From Thysanoteuthis rhombus (Eukaryota > Mollusca > Cephalopoda > Oegopsida > Thysanoteuthidae): a stretch of 64,000 nucleotides of DNA. This document shows positions 41,271-56,369 of the stretch, piece by piece. A program made the translations under genes and the position numbers. The stretch lies in contig OY735212.1 in assembly GCA_963457665.1 (NCBI GenBank), positions 353,501 to 417,500 of the forward strand, in the 5' to 3' direction. Positions within the stretch are counted from its first letter, which is position 1, and each line of letters starts with the position of its first letter. Below the pieces are notes generated by a model, which did not search any database, was not told the DNA's origin, and saw only the letters and a program-made list of their open reading frames with translations.

Positions 41271-44200
41271 ATTAAGAAAAAAAAAATGAACTCTCGTCAA
41301 TTGAATAGAAATTTTTTTTTTTTTACCCTGATATGCAAGGGAAGTAACTTTGATTAGAAATTATTTCTCTTGATTCAAGATTTGAATTTTTGAAAAGGTG
41401 AATTCAAGAGTTAATGGACAATTTAGTATGATAGGACTTTTTTTACTGTTTTTTGCTGAGATAGTCTATTAGTCAGTCTCTATAGACAAATACCATTGTG
41501 ATATTTTTAAATTGAGAGAGGACAACTCTCTTATCCAATTTTTGTCATTTCTTTTCTCTCCTTGCTCTTCATTTTCTAATTTACAATTGAATTTTGAAAA
41601 AAAATTTTATTACTGGTCTTAAATCGGCAGAATAAGTAACTCCTTTCTTACTAACCTTTTGATGTTGAAAGTGGCCAAAAGGGTATGCTGAGGGTGACCA
41701 AAAGAAAACAAAATGAGGAAGTTGATTTTAGCTTAATAACTCTTTGAATCTCAAGTAATTATCATTTCCAAATTTGTCTGGACTTTTCAACTGTTTTTGT
41801 TGTTACCACAATATTTCAACATATCCACTTTAGAGTCTTCTTCAGGTATATGATCTGTAAGAAGTGATAGACCTACTCCTCAGAATATACTGGCCAAAAT
41901 ACTTCACCAAGAACAGAAGGAACACGAGTTTGATAGCCTGAACTCTTTAGAATAATTTTTTTATTTATTTCCCTGTGGTAAATTCAGTCAGCACAGTTCG
42001 GTCACTTTGAACCTAATTTATTTGATGCCATAGCCAGTAATTGAACCAAGGACCTAGTTCTGATGTTCTCAATTAAGCTGTTTTTGCTGATGACAGCCAG
42101 AAATCTGCTCATTCATTTTCATTTAATTAAGCCTCACCCACAATGAAAGAATCAACAAACTTACTGAAATCTCATTCATATATCAATGCTGGAACCAAAG
42201 ATCTTTTTACTACTCCATTCTAACTCTTTGATTTATGAGTATCTGTTTGTCTATCACTGTCACAATATCTTAAACCTGTTCTCAATGTTTTAGTTGCAAT
42301 ATTCCAGCAATTTTCATTTATATTTTTTATCCTCTAGCCTTTAGAAAGGTATCTATCACTCTCGGAATTTCAAACTGAACCCTTTTTTTAAAAATCCATA
42401 GTAGTTTGTTTTTATTGCAAACAGATATATAGAATTGAGAAACACTATCTAAATAGTAAATTAATGGCATACATGTGAGCTGCCAATACAGAGATAGAAT
42501 GTTTGAATTTCAAGCCTCAAGTATTTTCAGTCTATTAGACAATGTATTAGGAATTGGATATCAAAGCAGTGACAGTCACTAGGCAGATGGCCTAATTTAA
42601 CAAAAACATGTCACCAGACATCATAGATCAGTTTGACAAGGAAATGGATGAATTGAATATAGCTTTCAATGGATTACAATTACAAAATATTAATTGATTT
42701 TATATACGTAACCCTATTTAATCGAGTACAATGTGAACCCCACTTTTTGATGCTAAAAATCAGTAATATATTTTATTGACTTTTTGCTGCAAATTTGAGA
42801 CATTGTTTTCAGTCATCACATATCTCAAGGATGGATAGAGCTATGGCCACCGAAGTTTCTCTTACTGATGGAACCTCAGTGCATCATATTCCTGATTGTT
42901 GAATTCTGTTTTTCATGCATCATTTCTATTTTATTCATTTATTTAGGTGGGGTATTCATCCTTTAACTTCTTTTTCATCCTATTCTTTCCACGTTAGTAA
43001 CAAGGGGAAATCATCTTCAGATCCTGGTGGCTGCAGTGGAATTTTAGATGATTCAACATTTGTGCTAGATTTTGGAAGAGTTTCTCCAACAGTCTTCATT
43101 ATTTCATCATGTTGGATCAGATAATTTCCACCTGAATTATAGTATAATGTATAGGGATTTGTTAATAATCATAATGTTAATTCATCCTTGTGAAGCTGCT
43201 TCTGGATTCTATTTAAACCTTTTTTTCAGTTCTTTCCTGATCAAAGGCTCTCTTGTAATAGAATTGACTGATGTGGGATATCCTCTGGCATGGATAGCAG
43301 AATGAAGAATGTTTAATCCAATGGATTGAATAAATGGTATTGTTTGAAATTCTTTGAACCTCACCAAATACAACAATCACCCAAAGAAAGCCTAAGGGTA
43401 CAGTGACTGAAATAATGACTGGGAAGTTCATTATTGAAGCAAAGTCTGCCCAGGGTTCCCACATGGAAAAAAAAATGTTCAACTCATACAATCCAAAAAT
43501 AAGAAAGAAAGAAGTAATTCTGTGATCAGCCGTTTATTGACAATCTTTAAAACCAAGCATGAACAAATTTTTTTATGTACAGTCAATAAATAACAGGTGT
43601 AAAATTTTAATTTATCATGAAACGTGTCGTCCTTGTGTCCTGCTGTACCATAGAATACGAGAGTCATAGTTGTTAATAAAGCAACAGGATTGACGACCCC
43701 AAGAAACTAACATCTCCTTTGACACAAGATGTTGTCTTGTTTCTTTCCTTTTAAAGCACGTTCCGGGGAAGAACTACTAAATTGAATAAAAAAAAAAAAA
43801 AAATGATTCAATGACCGAAATTTATCAAAGGGAAAAGTGGAACTAAAAAGAAAATAATGTAAAAATTCAGTTTGAAATTTGAAAAGAATAAGTTTACATC
43901 ATATGATTGACTTTTAAAACCCTAGTTTGGAAATATTATGGTTCTTTCTACAACAGCTTGGATATACATATCCTACAGATCACTCTAGAATGAGACATTT
44001 TAATTCAGGTATAATGTACCTCAATCTCAGCCATCAGGCAATTTGACATTAGATCCTGATTCTTTGGAGAGGCATGTACCCTATGCATACATGGACATCA
44101 AAACTAGAGTTCAGCTAAAAAATATTAGATGTGTTTTCAAGGTTTAACTCTGCTCAATTTAATTGTATAACATGCCAATGGCTAAATTCCCAGAGGATGA

Positions 44201-47200
44201 AAATGTACCAGTTGACTAACTTGGTTACCAAAGATGACCAATCTTTCCTCAAATTTCAACCAATTTAGTAAGAAATATTCTCATAAAAGGAAAGTGAATC
44301 CATTGTGTAGGTACAATTTTATTGGCCTAATTCTTAAAGTAAAAGATTCAATAAATGATCCCAAAATCTGACCAAAGACAAGGACATCATAGACTCCAAG
44401 AGGAGCAGGCTCCATCCGAGTTGGTCTTTTTGGAAAATGAATATTTTCTCATACTAATGTACCAATATGCAGTCTATATGAGAAGTACTTTTACCTTACA
44501 GAGGTTGAAGTTAAAACTTGGCCATTTAGAAGAAAAATACCATAATCAACATCACTATCACCTATACAAGATTTCTGTAGCTTACGGTCTCAGGTTTGTG
44601 AGTCTTACATACTTACATACTTTGACATAACTCAGTTGATAATGGGACAATAAATCTCTTGGAAAAATAACTCATTACACATACACACACACATATACAT
44701 ATATAGCAGCTTTCTAATTTTCCTAAATGTCAATTCTGTTATTCAGGTGTTGTCATTCCTTTTGCTACAATTAAAGATGGGGAATCGAAAAGAGAAAAAT
44801 TAAACAAAAGAAAGCAAGAGACAAATGCATTTTTAAACAAAAATCCACTGAGTGCGGTGTGTATGTACGTGTAAAGTGGAAACCTGAGTTAAAATGATGA
44901 AGAAGAAACAAGTATTGAATGGGTTTTTATACAATATGAGCCTGGGGAAAAAAAAATCAGACAAAAAGAAAAGTAACTCGTATTTATCTTAAAGTTACCA
45001 ACGTTTCCCTCTCAGAGATTTCTGATCAATTTAGAGAAAGTATAAAGAAAAAAAAAATCATTTTTTCCGCTTCCTTTTTGGTTTTGATTTCTCTTTTTTT
45101 TCTTTTGGTTTGTAAGTGATTGGCTGAAGCACATATTAATTCTGCACTGACCGTTCCAGAGGTGGGGTTTGGGGGTAGGGGGTTGGCACTGTGCCCGAGA
45201 GAAGATGGAGTCTGGAAGGGGAGGAGGAAGAAGAGGACAACCTAACCTCAACAACAGTAACTAAAAATTTGAGTAAAATAGAAATTAAAAAAAAAAAAGA
45301 TAATCAAGTAAAACTAATAAAGTCACCCTGTGTATATCATTGACCAAGCACCTCCCCAAAGGATGAAAATTTAAGATTTAACAACTTTCTCCCATTATAC
45401 AAGGCCACATATCGATGATCATTTTCACATTAAAATCTACTTGAAATTCAAAATTGGTAATATCTACGTAAAAATAACTAATTTTTCTGTCCCTTAAATG
45501 ATCAGAATCTCTAAGACTACCCCTACATTTTTTTTTTGAATTGAAATTTTTGAAGATGAATAAAACTACAATTTTCTTTTCCAAAAAATAAATTAAATTA
45601 ATGATTTCACTTTTTCTGAAATTGTTTTCTGTTTTAATTTCTCACACTATGAATTTATATATGATACAAGATTACACTTGAAAATTTTCTTGCTTCATTG
45701 GGTTTTAAGCCGAAACAAAACATAAAATCATCCCTCATAAAATGTTGAAATTTCAGATCGATACGTGAAAATTACTTCCTTTAATACATGGCAGCGTAAT
45801 GAAGATAGGAAACAAATCTTAGATTTTACCCTCACCCACTCCACATTTCTCTCCTCTCCTTCTCACAGCCAAGCCTAAATGGTGGTTTTTCCCTTCTATA
45901 ATAAAAAAATAAAATGTCTCGGCCAGTCAGTTGAATTTTAAATCACCGGCTCCTTCATGGGTTCTTATACTTTGGTTGTAATAAAAAAAAAAATTTTTAA
46001 ATCTTCCTATTGATACAGCAAAATTTACTACAAAGATGTGTTCTTCCTGGACAGCAAATATTTAACACTATTGATATCTCAACTAATTGGGAATAAATGT
46101 TTGGTGAATTCCCCACAACCCTTTGTTTTGTTTTTTTTTGATCAACTTTCTAATCCCTTACCAATTTCCAAACATTTCTTTTTCTCACACCTTTATACAT
46201 ACACTGACTGTCCCCATCAACTCAATAACAAACCAATCTCAAATAGACTACTTCATACAGCAAGTGAAAATTTTCTAAAAAGAAAACAAAGGCATTTTTT
46301 CCAAATTATTCTGTTTTTCTATGACTTGTTTGCTGACCAGAAAGATTTATATTTATTTATATATTTTCTTGTTTTCTTGTTTTCTTTTTTATTATTCATC
46401 ACAGAATTTGATTCAGAGCTCGGTTGACAGAAAAAAATCTTTGATCCTCAAATTTGTCAGCAGTGAATATTTTTCACGTGATTTCATCTTGTCGAATTAT
46501 GTGAATAAAAAAAAGACATTTTTGTTTTTGCTATTGAGGATTAACTAAGTTTTCACTCAAGATTTTTTTCTTCATTTACAAATCAGATATACTAACTGAC
46601 TCATCGAGTAGAACTTTTTTCTTAAATTTAAAAAAAAAAAGATAAAAATCTAGGGGGAAATATTATTTACATCCAGGGTTGGAAAAATGATACAATTTCT
46701 ATATCACTGCATTTTTTTCCTTTTTGTTTGTGTGTTTGGAAGGGATTGACTCCCCCCCACATTTGTTTGTTTAATCAAATTAAAAAAAAAAAAAAAGAAA
46801 AAAAGTAATTGTCAGTAGTTTTATGCATTCCACATAAAAAAGGTGGATTGGGAAGGGGGGAAGGACCCCCCCCCCCACCACCAAGTTGTCTCATTGTTTG
46901 TGGGTAGGGGGACCAATTTTCTTTTATATGGTTTATTTATGGCCATTATCATGTCTTGATTTTTGGAAATTTCTGGTGTACACACACACATTTTATACAT
47001 ACATATGTATGCGCATACATACAAGTACCCATACACACACACACACATTCTGTCTGTTTGTCTGACATGAATAAAAGTATGGCATGCCCGTTACATCCGG
47101 GGGTTCTCTTTGGTTTTTCCTTTGGAAAGCAATCTCACTGCAAAGCATTAGAGTTTCTTTCTATTCTTCTTGACTATTTGACAGATTTTTGCCAACAAGG

Positions 47201-47652
47201 AGTTCAAGGTCAAATCTTTTCCAAATTTTGGTAAAATGCACCAACAATCACAGACTCAGTATGCAAAATTGTTACCAATTTGCTGCAGCCACCACCAAAA
47301 TAATAAAAATCAGAATCACTGATGGTGGCTTCGGTAGAAGTGGTTTTGAGAGAGAAAGGATCCTAGATTTTTCGCTCATGAAAATTGTTCTTTCATAAAT
47401 CAATCTGATCATGAATACACATTGATTTTAAAGATTACCAATGATAATGAAATTATTGCTCTTCAATGTTGTGAATGAAAAGGTACCACTTCATCAACTT
47501 TTTTATTCTTACTCTAATTTACATGTAGATCAATATTTTTCAAATCAACTTAGTACATATAAAAAGTATTGAATTAAATTAATTATATGTATATTAATAT
47601 ATCACTTGTGTGACATAAATATAGATTTTAATACTACCTCTCTCTCTCTCAC

Positions 47653-47730
<78 letters not shown>

Positions 47731-47822
47731 CATATAATGTCATCCATACTTTTGTGAATATATACATATATATCTCAAACTGATATGAATATATTATTGA
47801 CATTTAATATCTCCATCATTTT

Positions 47823-47872
<50 letters not shown>

Positions 47873-47940
47873 ACTGATGTCATTATTTCCTCTCCCTGAT
47901 TTTGTCTCATTTTCTTTTGTCCTGATTTTCTTTGGCATTG
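41271..47940. other. Convergent intergenic region
   Basis: No exon found. A TTCTTCAGG and TTTCAACATATCCACTTTAG pair of phrases at 41808-41850 resembles dispersed repeats. A decayed tRNA-like stretch lies on the minus strand at about 42035-42095 (CCTTGGTTCAATTACTGG). A minus-strand AATAAA lies at 43533-43538. Poly-A and poly-C runs and a CA/TA microsatellite (46980-47046) are present. Part may be the long 3' UTR of the Mesh-like gene. Confidence 0.45.
47656..47872. repeat. Two (AT)n microsatellites
   Basis: Perfect or near-perfect AT at 47656-47728 and interrupted TATATA at 47822-47867. The Ile/Tyr-rich open frames crossing them are artefacts. Confidence 0.95.
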
Positions 47941-47944
47941 CCAT

Positions 47945-47950
47945 TTTATT
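47945..47950 (-). terminator. Candidate poly(A) signal of the Mesh-like gene
   Basis: AATAAA on the minus strand about 347 bp past the stop codon. The nearest good hexamer by eye; others lie farther downstream, for example 43533-43538. Confidence 0.25.
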
Positions 47951-48296
47951 AAAACTCTTCCCTGAAAAAAAAAAACCTAAACAAAGTCTGCTTTTGGTAG
48001 TCACATATTTTGGCTGATTCTTATTTGACTAGAAAGACGACGCACAAGTCAAACAGGAACTCCCATTTGGCCATTTTCTGCGATTGACAGTCATTTTGGA
48101 AGGAGACTTTCTTCTCCCTTTGAAAATTTGGCTTAAGACAATTTCTGTGTCAAGCAGTCATGGTAGCTGGGCATCATTCATCACCCAGCCCGTGGGGGGG
48201 TCAGGGTTCCAAATCAGCAGTTTAAGATGAGATCTGAAGAGACCAAACATTTTTTTTCCCCTCCTCCTCGTTCAAGCTGTCTCTTACAATACATGA

Positions 48297-48381
48297 CTAG
48301 AAATATTCCTCGTATATTTTGGGATCAATGTATGTTGGTCTGGGTATCCGAAATGATCCACCCTCGTTCAGTCTTTGTAAA
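48297..48381 (-). CDS. Mesh-like last exon (cytoplasmic tail)
   Basis: 85 nt: LQRLNEGGSFRIPRPTYIDP then KIYEEYF and TAG. The RPTYIDPxxYEE phrase is the conserved tail of Mesh proteins. Acceptor AATTTTCAG, entered in phase 2. Confidence 0.9.
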
Positions 48382-51300
48382 CTGAAAATTGAAAGAAAAA
48401 AAAAAATTAGTTACTCAATTGAAATCATCATGTGACCACCATCTTTTGGCAGCATGCTGTGTTGGAAGTGATCAATTTAAAGATTGGAAAAATGGATGAT
48501 CAATGAATAAGTTACTCCTCTTGCCTTTTATTAGGCAGTGATCACTAAAATGTCTAAACCTTACAAAAACAAGCACAAATGCTGCTGGACAAACTAAGGG
48601 ACCATCGAAGGATAAACGTAGGGACTAAGGAGGGAGATATTTGAAAAAAAAGTTTTTCTTCTAGATGTTAAGAATAAATGTTTAAATTTTCAACCCTACA
48701 GCTCGATTAGTGCAGCTTGTGCACATGACATACATAAGTGTCTTCAGTTTTTCTGTCTGGCTGGCTATGTTGATAGTTTTGGTAGATGGTCTTTAACAGC
48801 TCATTGTACTTGTCAAGGTTTTATGTTATTTAAGGGTCTTTAATTGGGAATAATGGTGAACCTTGGTCTTGTAGAGGTAAAATATCATACAAAGGCTCCA
48901 AAAAGTATAATTATACAATGTATTGATTAGATATTAATGCAATAATGAAGTTTTTAAAAAAAGCCATCAATCTGTTCTTTATTGGACACCCAGAATGTTG
49001 AAAATCTCTTTGTTTTACAATAAATAAAACGAATGAATGAGATTAAATGTCACATTACTAAAAAAAAATGTTATAATATTAAAAAATCAAGTTATAACAA
49101 ATGTTCTGTCTGATGCTTCAATTTACTTGCAAACCCAAATATTATAATCAAGATATTCTTAGTTCCATTTACAACAAGTTTTATCAAACCAGATTTGTAA
49201 AATTTCTTTGACCTGTAATGAAAACTTAATCTTCAATTTTTTTTCTTGAAGTTTGTCTTTGGCCCTCAAAATGGTTTTGTTAACTCTTAAACAAATAATA
49301 GAATATGGATAATCTCCAGTAATAACTCAGGGTAATCTTTGGTTTGATGGATCAAAATACTGAAGCATAAGACTCACAAATGGCTAAATTTTTCATTAGA
49401 TAAATCATTTGCAGCAGCTTGGTTATGTAAGAAACTTTTATGAGTGTTTTCAGCAGAAGAAAAAGAAACCTACAAGACTATATTTCCACATGCATGGATG
49501 CTTAGGCATGAGATCATTAGGTAAATGAAATAAATCACCATAAATTATACGAAAGGCTGGTCTTCATCTGAAAAAAAGTGATGCTGTATATGTAGGAGAA
49601 CCAAATGATTGATTTGAACAAGTACTGCACTTAATTAGATCAATTGAAGGCAGCAATTGAGTAAAAGCATCCAAAATTAGAAAAGTTGTAATCTTCCATC
49701 AGAATAATGCTAGAATTGGTGACCAAACGAAAATTGTTGCAGCTTGCCTGGGAAGTTCTGATCCACTGCCAGTCTTTACAGAATTCCCTTAATGAGAAAA
49801 AATTCACTTCTCTCAAATATTGCAAAAGGCACCAGGATCAGTTTGTTGCTCAGAAAGATAAAATTTCTGGGAAGATGGAATAATGAAGTTACCTAGAAGA
49901 TGGTAGTCAAACAAAATAGTAAATATGCTATTCAATAAAGTTAATTTCGAAAATAAGAACAAAATTTCCTCTTATTTTTACTTAATAAACTGCAAATTCT
50001 TTTTGTTATCAAATATATAATATCAATTTTTTTTAACAAGTAAAAAATAAAAGGTACAAGTGTTTCTTTTTGTTCCAGAAAAATTCATATTCAGGTGTTG
50101 GTACTTTGAGACAAACCTTTGTAAGAAGAGTGGATTTGTAAAGATTGGCTGCGGCATTGCCTCGATTTGATGGATTGACGGCAATGAGATATCATCTTTG
50201 CTGCAATGGAAAAAAAAAAAAAAAAAAATTAAATATGAAATTTATTTTTGTAAATATCATTAGAGGCAACAAATTTAAATTAATAAATGCTTGCAAAATT
50301 ATCTTCATTTCTTCAGATGAAACATTATGAAACATTATTATTATTATTATTGATTTTTGAGTAGTATTTTCTTTTATCTTGATTTTTAGTAGTTTTCTTA
50401 TTGCAACAAGTAAATAGTGCAGTTCAGAAATAAATCTATATAAAGATTAACAGAAAAACTGCCAATTGAAACATGTTAAAACAAACACTGGGGAGATATA
50501 TTATTAGTTTATTTGGCTATTTCTAAAGACATCTAGAATGAGAGTTTCGCATTTTCAAGGAAAAACACACACACACATACTAAGGAGAAAAAAAAGCACA
50601 ATAGCTGTTTTTATCCAAGACAAATATTGCAAAGTGCGTCAAAGACAGATTCACTTTCTTTCAGACCAAATTGAAAAAGAATGGAAAGCATCCAGAGAGA
50701 GAGAGAGAGAGAGGGGAGGTAAAAGAGAGATTTACAATATTTATATTTCTGACCTATTTTTCATGACAATCTTAATAACACTGTCATGTAAACTTATTCA
50801 GATCATACACCAGCAGAGGTTTTGAACGGAGTCAGTTTGTGTTTTTTTTTTAACTGTAATGAAAGTTGATAGTTCTCTGAATGCCAAACGGTTTTTTATT
50901 CAGACCAAATTTGAATCAGTTCATAAGAAAGGAAGGATAATGGTGGATGAACCTAACACCAAATTTTGGGCAATTGCTTTGTGTGCTTTTCTGAGAGCCC
51001 TCGATCTGGACTTTCCAAAATGCATGACAGCAGCTGGGATCTCACAGCTCTCAGGCAAAAAAATTAAAAAATCACCTTTGTAACCATACTATCATCCGGA
51101 ATACAATTACTGAAAAAAATAACTATGATGTAGGGTAGGTAATTATGTATAGATCAGTCTCTAAATTTCATTGCGATTCATGAAGAACTTTTCGAGATAT
51201 TGCGCTGGTAGTTATAAGATTTTGGTGATGTTGTGTGGATGTGGACGTGAACATGGACTTATGAATACGACGTAGGGGAGGTAATTGATTGTTCATAGAT

Positions 51301-54300
51301 CAGATCCAAAATTGACTCACTTCTTTTGTGGACTAATGTCCACCCTCCAATAAAATTTAATTAGAATTCATTGAGAATTTTTGGAGATATTGTGGGGACA
51401 GATGGGAGCAAACAAGTGACTAAATTTAGGGGTGGATCCAGGAATTCGTTCTTGATGGAGAGATATTTTTCCGTTTTAACATTTAATATATTTCAGTCTA
51501 AATTTATTTCAAATTTCCTGGATAGGTAAGCCATGTAGTCAGGAAGATGTGTAAATTTGGGAACAGATCCAGGAATATTTTCTTCATATACATTTCAGTG
51601 TTTTATCCTGTCACTCAATATGATATCTCAACAAATTTCACTTAAAAATGGAAAGGTGAAGCACATGGTAAAAAAGAGGCGATTAAATTTTGAGGCAGAT
51701 CTAGAATTTTGTTTTGGATCAATTTTCATCTTTTTTTCTTCACAGAAATGTCTTCCCATGCAATATCTCCAAAAGTTCTCAGTGGAATTTTGTGGAAAGG
51801 TGTGACAAGAGAGAAGTGATTAAATTTTGGGGTTGATAAAAAATCTGTCTATACTGTGTGTACTGCTATAGGAAAACATCTATAAATCATGTTTGAAAAG
51901 ATGATAATACTTGTTATTATTGAAAGCATAAAATTAGGATGTGTATCAAAATCTGAGGAGTTTAATGATCTTCCATTCTTAAAGTTCATAGAAAAACTAG
52001 CAACAATTTTTTTCCAAATCTATACGGTTTTCAGATATGATTCAATTGCTAAGATGATTTCCATTTTCCAATAAACTACTGCCAATATAAGATTTAATGT
52101 AAGAAAGGTGGAGATCAGCCACATTGATTATGTTATCATGCTTTTCCCAGCTCTACATGGTTAGACCTTCCAAAAAGTCATCAAGAGAATTTGACCCTAA
52201 TTTAGCAGCCAAATAATGTTTAACTCATCCATTAGAGGGAAAGTGGGCAAAGAAAGAGGAATATTCAATCTATGTCACTCTACAAAATGTATAAATAAGC
52301 AGACTATACATTGTCTATAACTAATGTACACTCTTCATACGTATAATGATAGCTTTTTCATTTCTCAATAAATTATATAACATTTTAGATGATATTTTTG
52401 TTCTGATGCAATGATTATTCATTTTTGTTTCAGACGTTTCGACTGGGATTGACTTGAAAAATCAATTGGAAACTAATATTTTTATTACGGAAACAAATGT
52501 TGACAAACATTGCAGGTTTAGAACAGAGTCCGTTATTTCCTTTGTTCTTACCCAAAAGCCTGGCTTAGACTTGTCCTTCGACATCTGGAAAACACAAAAG
52601 CCATGATACAAATCAAAGCAAGGACGACACCAATTCCATATGCAATCCAACTGTGCCAGACAGGACTTGACACTGGAAAAGAAGAAAGAAACATTTCTTT
52701 ATTTCATGATATAAATTCAAAAAATTGATGAAATGTATGTGAAGGGAATGAAGTCAGGTGAACTCTGGACAGAGATAAGATGTTTTTCCTACACTACGTT
52801 TTCCTTCACAAGGTATTTTCAAGTCCTTTTTAACTTCTTAAATCAATTAGTCTAAAGGGATGGCACTAGATCATAGCCTGATATGACATTACAGATTGTG
52901 TTACAACTGACAAGGAACTATATTGAGAGCTAACAGGTTGAGAAATGATTCTAGTTCAGAGAGGATTATAATATCAAAACAAAATTGGTCCGACTTGAAT
53001 ATTCAAAAAAATTATTGTTTATTCATTTGAACCCTTTTAAGAACCTGATTATTCATCAGATTTAATAAAGAAATAAAAAATGAAGAAATCATGAATTGGG
53101 AGGGAAAAAATCTGATTCACATTGACTCTGTTTTCACTACACTTGTATCGTGTGATTCATATCTTGAGGAATTTTCTGTTGTACAAGCACACATATTTTG
53201 CTGCCATGCTTTTGGGAGAAGGAAAAAACAAATCAATTTCAAAAGGAATAGGTCTCAATATGCCTAATAAATTTTCATCATGTGACATTAACTGTATTGA
53301 GAGCTAACAGGTTTTACGTCTTCTCAGATTGAAGAATCCACAATCTACTCTGATTTATCTCCCTTAGATTTCGAATATCATGACGTCATATAACCTACTA
53401 GACCATGATCTAGTGCTAACCTGTCTACCAAACCATTCCATTAACAGCCCTTCCTGTTTCAACAGTACACTCATGGTGTAAGGGTAATAACTTGAATCAC
53501 ATTAACAGATATGAATAAGTTCTTTGTGTCATGCCTGCATACAAAGGAGGGGCCCCTCCTAAATTCAGAATATAGCCTTAACCCTGATAGTACACATAAT
53601 TCTGACTGAGGATATATGTGTTTCTCTCATACAATAAGTCTTGTCCCTGACATGTCACAATGGTTGAAAGAGAAGAATGCAGTCAATGGATTCTTTCCTG
53701 TAATCCAGTATAACCAGTTTCATGATACTTGGAGAGGAGATGGGCACAGCCAAGAAATTCCCCTTACTCTAGAGACAACAAGTCTAGCATTGCATGACAA
53801 TCTCCTAAATCTGGGGTGAAAAACTTTTTTTTCCCACTGACTGACCAACAAAGTTGGGGGAGAGTGTAATAATCACAACTAGAATATAGGTGATTAGTCA
53901 CTTATATACACACTATTCAGTTCTTAAAAAGTGTTAATCTGACAAATTTAATTTCAAGACACAAGGAAATGAATCAAAGAATAAAAGTTCCATATCCCCA
54001 AATCATCGTTTCCTCATTGCCTGGTACTACATGCTTTGTGGCCAGGTGGTTGGGGACCATTCTCCTAACTCATGGAAGTATCCAACAACCACAAATGACT
54101 GATATTTGAACTCAAAGCTTTCCAAACTGTGTTGTGACGTTTTAATGTGTTACCAATAATCTCTAGGTGTACCACAAAATTAGGTATAATTTTGTATATC
54201 ATCCTTAAGATACTTTCCTAAGTCAGTTGAACTAAAGTTGAAGATGAAATTGAAGATGAAACATATACATTTGGCTTGGGTAACAAAACTCAAATAATGT

Positions 54301-56328
54301 ATTGCAGAAAAATAGTATTTTCAATAAGTGAGTCACCAATTCGAAAAGTTTGGAAAGCTCTCAAAATAGTTCTATCAATTTGACTTTATAAAATGCTCAA
54401 TTGATCAATTTGCCACCAAATATTGGATTCAAGATACCCAACAAGATATTAAAAGAGAAGAAAAAAAAGGTACCTTTTTTCACACATTTTGGAATGGTAA
54501 GATCCCAGTTGCCATTTTCTAAACAGGTGATTTTCTCTGAGCCTAGCCGTGTGTAGTCAGGTTTACACTGGAATATTGCATAATCCCTAGGAAGGTTTCC
54601 AGTAATTGTCATGTTCCCATTTTCCAAGTAACCAATAGTAGAACAAAGATTCACTGAAAATCAAAACCCCAAAAAATTATATTATTATACATTAACTCTC
54701 AATTTTTCATATGAGAAAATTCTAATTTTGATATCAGGGGAATAACTGCTGATCAAAATTGACTCTCATCCAACTTTATTGCATTTTCTAAATTTGTCTT
54801 TTATTGTCATAATGATCTTAACAAAATTAATTTCCAGCACAGAAGAATTCAAGTTTATGACTATGATTTAACCTAATCTAACAATAGTTAATTCTTTTGA
54901 GTGACTAAAACAATCATATTAGGACACTAGTTGAAGTAGATTATAGTCTTTTAATGATGAAATGTGTTTACGAGAAAAACAATGGTAAGGCATAGAGAAA
55001 ATTTTTGGGACAGATCACTTCATGAGTGATGTACAGAAAGCTGTATAACATAATATCTGAAAGGTTTTTTTAAAATGTCTTCAATATATTTTATATACTT
55101 GAGTCAAGCCTCCTAATCATAAGAATATGTATTTTTCATTCAGACCTGTCCTCTGCTCAAAATGTTAGATCTTCCCCAGTACACAGTAATATAAATATGA
55201 CCACAATGACCTCCGATAATCCAACAGCCAATTTAAACCGACTTTGAATCCATTCAATAAAACGTTTTAAAAATTCAATTTACCTTTTTCAATGTCTTTT
55301 TGCAAAGCATCAAATTTGGCCACAAATTTCTTTGTGGCCAAAGCAATTGATGGTTTTCCAATTAATTGGTAATCAAACTTGCACGGCAATACATCTCCAC
55401 AAAGCTCAATCGTCCCATTTCGTAGGTTGCTTTCATCAAGAGTGTCGATAAAAACTGGTTGATATGTGTCTTCATTTTTAGGCCCAGGAATGCGAGGGAA
55501 CAGTCTCTCTTCAGGTTTTACTTTCCCTGGAATACAACAAAAAAAATCAAATTCTTCATTTGAAAACAATTTTTATTGATTAGATAAAATTACCTCCCTT
55601 GGCTCGAATCTAACTTCCATAAAGTTCGAAGATATTATGTTCCTTAGATAGCATACAATGACAAAATCATTTCATAAGACGGTATTGCAGAAATCGCAAT
55701 TCTATTGACAGATAAATACCTATCACCTTGAGTAGCACCTGTACACAGTGATTTTTCTAGGGTCATCGAGTGTTACGAGTCTTTCAACAATTAGATCTTC
55801 TCACTTAAGTGACCCAGTTGGTTGCAGTTTGATCAAGCCCCAGCCTGTGGCAAGGTAGTGCTACCTAACACATGGCTCTCCTCTCCTGATATGCACCTTG
55901 AAGCAACTTGAGCTGCCCCAGTGTCAAATTTGGTGTCTCTTTGCCTAATGCCTCCTGTGATGCCCAGCATGTTGATTAAAACAAACACATACCCAATTTT
56001 TATTTCTTAAATAATCGTGAACAAGTCATAAACAAGGTTGCTCTTATAAAATTTATCTTGGAAACAATCAACAACAGAAGCTTGTGGTTTTCACCATTCA
56101 TTAATGAGTTTCAAAAATTGACCTGACCTATTCATCATGCTTTTTGAAACTTAGTAAATTTAATCAAGTTAGAAACATAGGGTTTTCATTAATCAATACC
56201 CCATCATTTCAGGATTTACTGTACGTTCAGCAGTTGGAGAATTATATTAGTCTTTTTGATGATCCTAGCTAATACAAACACAATTATTTAACATCTGTAT
56301 AAGCAAGGATTATCCAATTTTCAGCAGC

Positions 56329-56369
<41 letters not shown>

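Larger units (their letters stand above)
48382..52551 (-). other. Mesh-like last intron
   Basis: 4,170 bp. Holds a pogo-family piece (48500-48620), a solo MITE arm (48888-48995), a GA run (50695-50712), the repeat units at 51120-51850 and the dispersed repeat at 52385-52495. Open frames of 60-95 codons here show no domain. Confidence 0.55.
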
